From Exiguobacterium sp. TNDT2 (GTDB lineage: Bacteria; Bacillota; Bacilli; Exiguobacteriales; Exiguobacteriaceae), in the NCBI RefSeq assembly GCF_003331145.1, contig NZ_QLVE01000011.1, positions 111,477 to 175,476 of the forward strand: a stretch of 64,000 nucleotides of DNA. The letters run 5' to 3'. Made by a program: the position numbers and the translations under genes. The notes under the pieces are model-generated. The model was not told where the DNA came from, did no database searches, and worked only from the letters and a program-made list of their open reading frames with translations. Positions 63,766-64,000 of this stretch are shown here, in pieces. The stretch's first letter is position 1, and every line of letters begins with the position of its first letter.

Positions 63766-64000
63766 ATGCTGAAGGCATACAAATACCGGCTCCACCCGAC
63801 CTTGGCACAGGCCGAGTTCCTGATCCGGACGATCGGTTGCGCCCGCTTCATCTACAACAAGCTGCTCGAGGACCGCATCACCATCCACGAGGAGGCGAAG
63901 GCGAAGCTGCACCTCGACACGGCGTTCGCGAAGTTCTTCGCCGGGACGGCCGGTTTCCCGGTGTTCAAGTCGAGACGGAAATCGCGCGCGTCCTACACGA
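63766..64000 (+). CDS. tnpB: TnpB (IS200/IS605 OrfB) N-terminal part, shortened
   Basis: The first 78 codons of an RNA-guided nuclease of the TnpB family are present; the gene continues past the window. The start MLKAYKYRLHPTLAQAEFLIRTIGCARFIYNKLLEDR is classic TnpB. The reading then goes from IHEEAKAK straight to LHLDTAFAKFF and GFPVFKSRRKSRASYT. In most TnpB proteins about 30 residues (PTxxxYKxEFPWLKEVDSLALANAQ-like) lie between these blocks, so an in-frame deletion or an unusually compact variant is likely. ATG 63766 is six bases after GGAGGG. The RuvC domain is outside. Confidence 0.85.
   Translation, partial: MLKAYKYRLHPTLAQAEFLIRTIGCARFIYNKLLEDRITIHEEAKAKLHLDTAFAKFFAGTAGFPVFKSRRKSRASYT

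Overview
The window looks like chromosome from a Bacillota (Bacilli) genome of moderate GC, roughly 50-55% by eye. Gene content and style fit Exiguobacterium or a close relative: Shine-Dalgarno sites near AGGAGG, frequent GTG/TTG starts, GlnR-glnA, LexA with SOS boxes of the Bacillus type, YneF, YnzC, PlsY, and Spo0E- and SpoVK-like proteins. The genus is an inference from memory. The phylum-level call is firm. About 60 genes are packed on both strands, mostly in short operons closed by clear intrinsic terminators. The only stable RNA gene is one tRNA-Ala(GGC).

Left part (1-17.7 kb). An amidase fragment is followed by msrA behind a SAM-I riboswitch, a sugar-type permease, tRNA-Ala, a Cys-rich copper-binding protein, a DnaQ-like exonuclease, and a glycosyltransferase-GtrA fusion. 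A CaCA exchanger follows with a yybP-ykoY (Mn2+) riboswitch in its leader. Next come an SDR and glpP, a CPA2 antiporter, DedA, Tag glycosylase, PutP, a CapA lipoprotein, argG-argH, bioY with a BirA-type operator, and a TSUP exporter.

Middle part (17.8-41.6 kb). This holds an alpha/beta hydrolase, sbcD-sbcC with an AAC(3)-like acetyltransferase, an ABC exporter coupled to a beta-hydroxyacid dehydrogenase, a DeoR-type regulator with cutC, plsY with a VanY-like carboxypeptidase, a two-AAA-domain ATPase, a BCCT betaine-type transporter, citB behind a CcpC-type dyad, and prfC.

Right part (41.1-58 kb). Gene order resembles the Bacillus subtilis yne region: yneK-like, ccdC, ccdA, yneF, tkt, ynzC, yneB, a yneA-position gene, lexA, glnA, glnR, ynbB, hflX. 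Between the yneK-like gene and ccdC sit an intact DUF485 gene and an acetate-symporter pseudogene with two lesions. A heterodimeric ABC exporter lies before yneF.

The last 6 kb (58-64 kb) is accessory in character: a tyrosine-recombinase homologue with an altered HxxR box, a membrane protein, an acetyltransferase, an MFS carrier, a GC-poor pair of unrecognised coupled genes, a DUF4256 gene, and the start of a TnpB gene of an IS200/IS605-type element that seems to lack about 30 residues near its N-terminus.

No CRISPR array, prophage or rRNA was seen. The best candidates for new biology are the Mn2+-riboswitch-controlled CaCA exchanger, the SAM-riboswitch-controlled msrA, and the unrecognised GC-poor gene pair beside the TnpB element.
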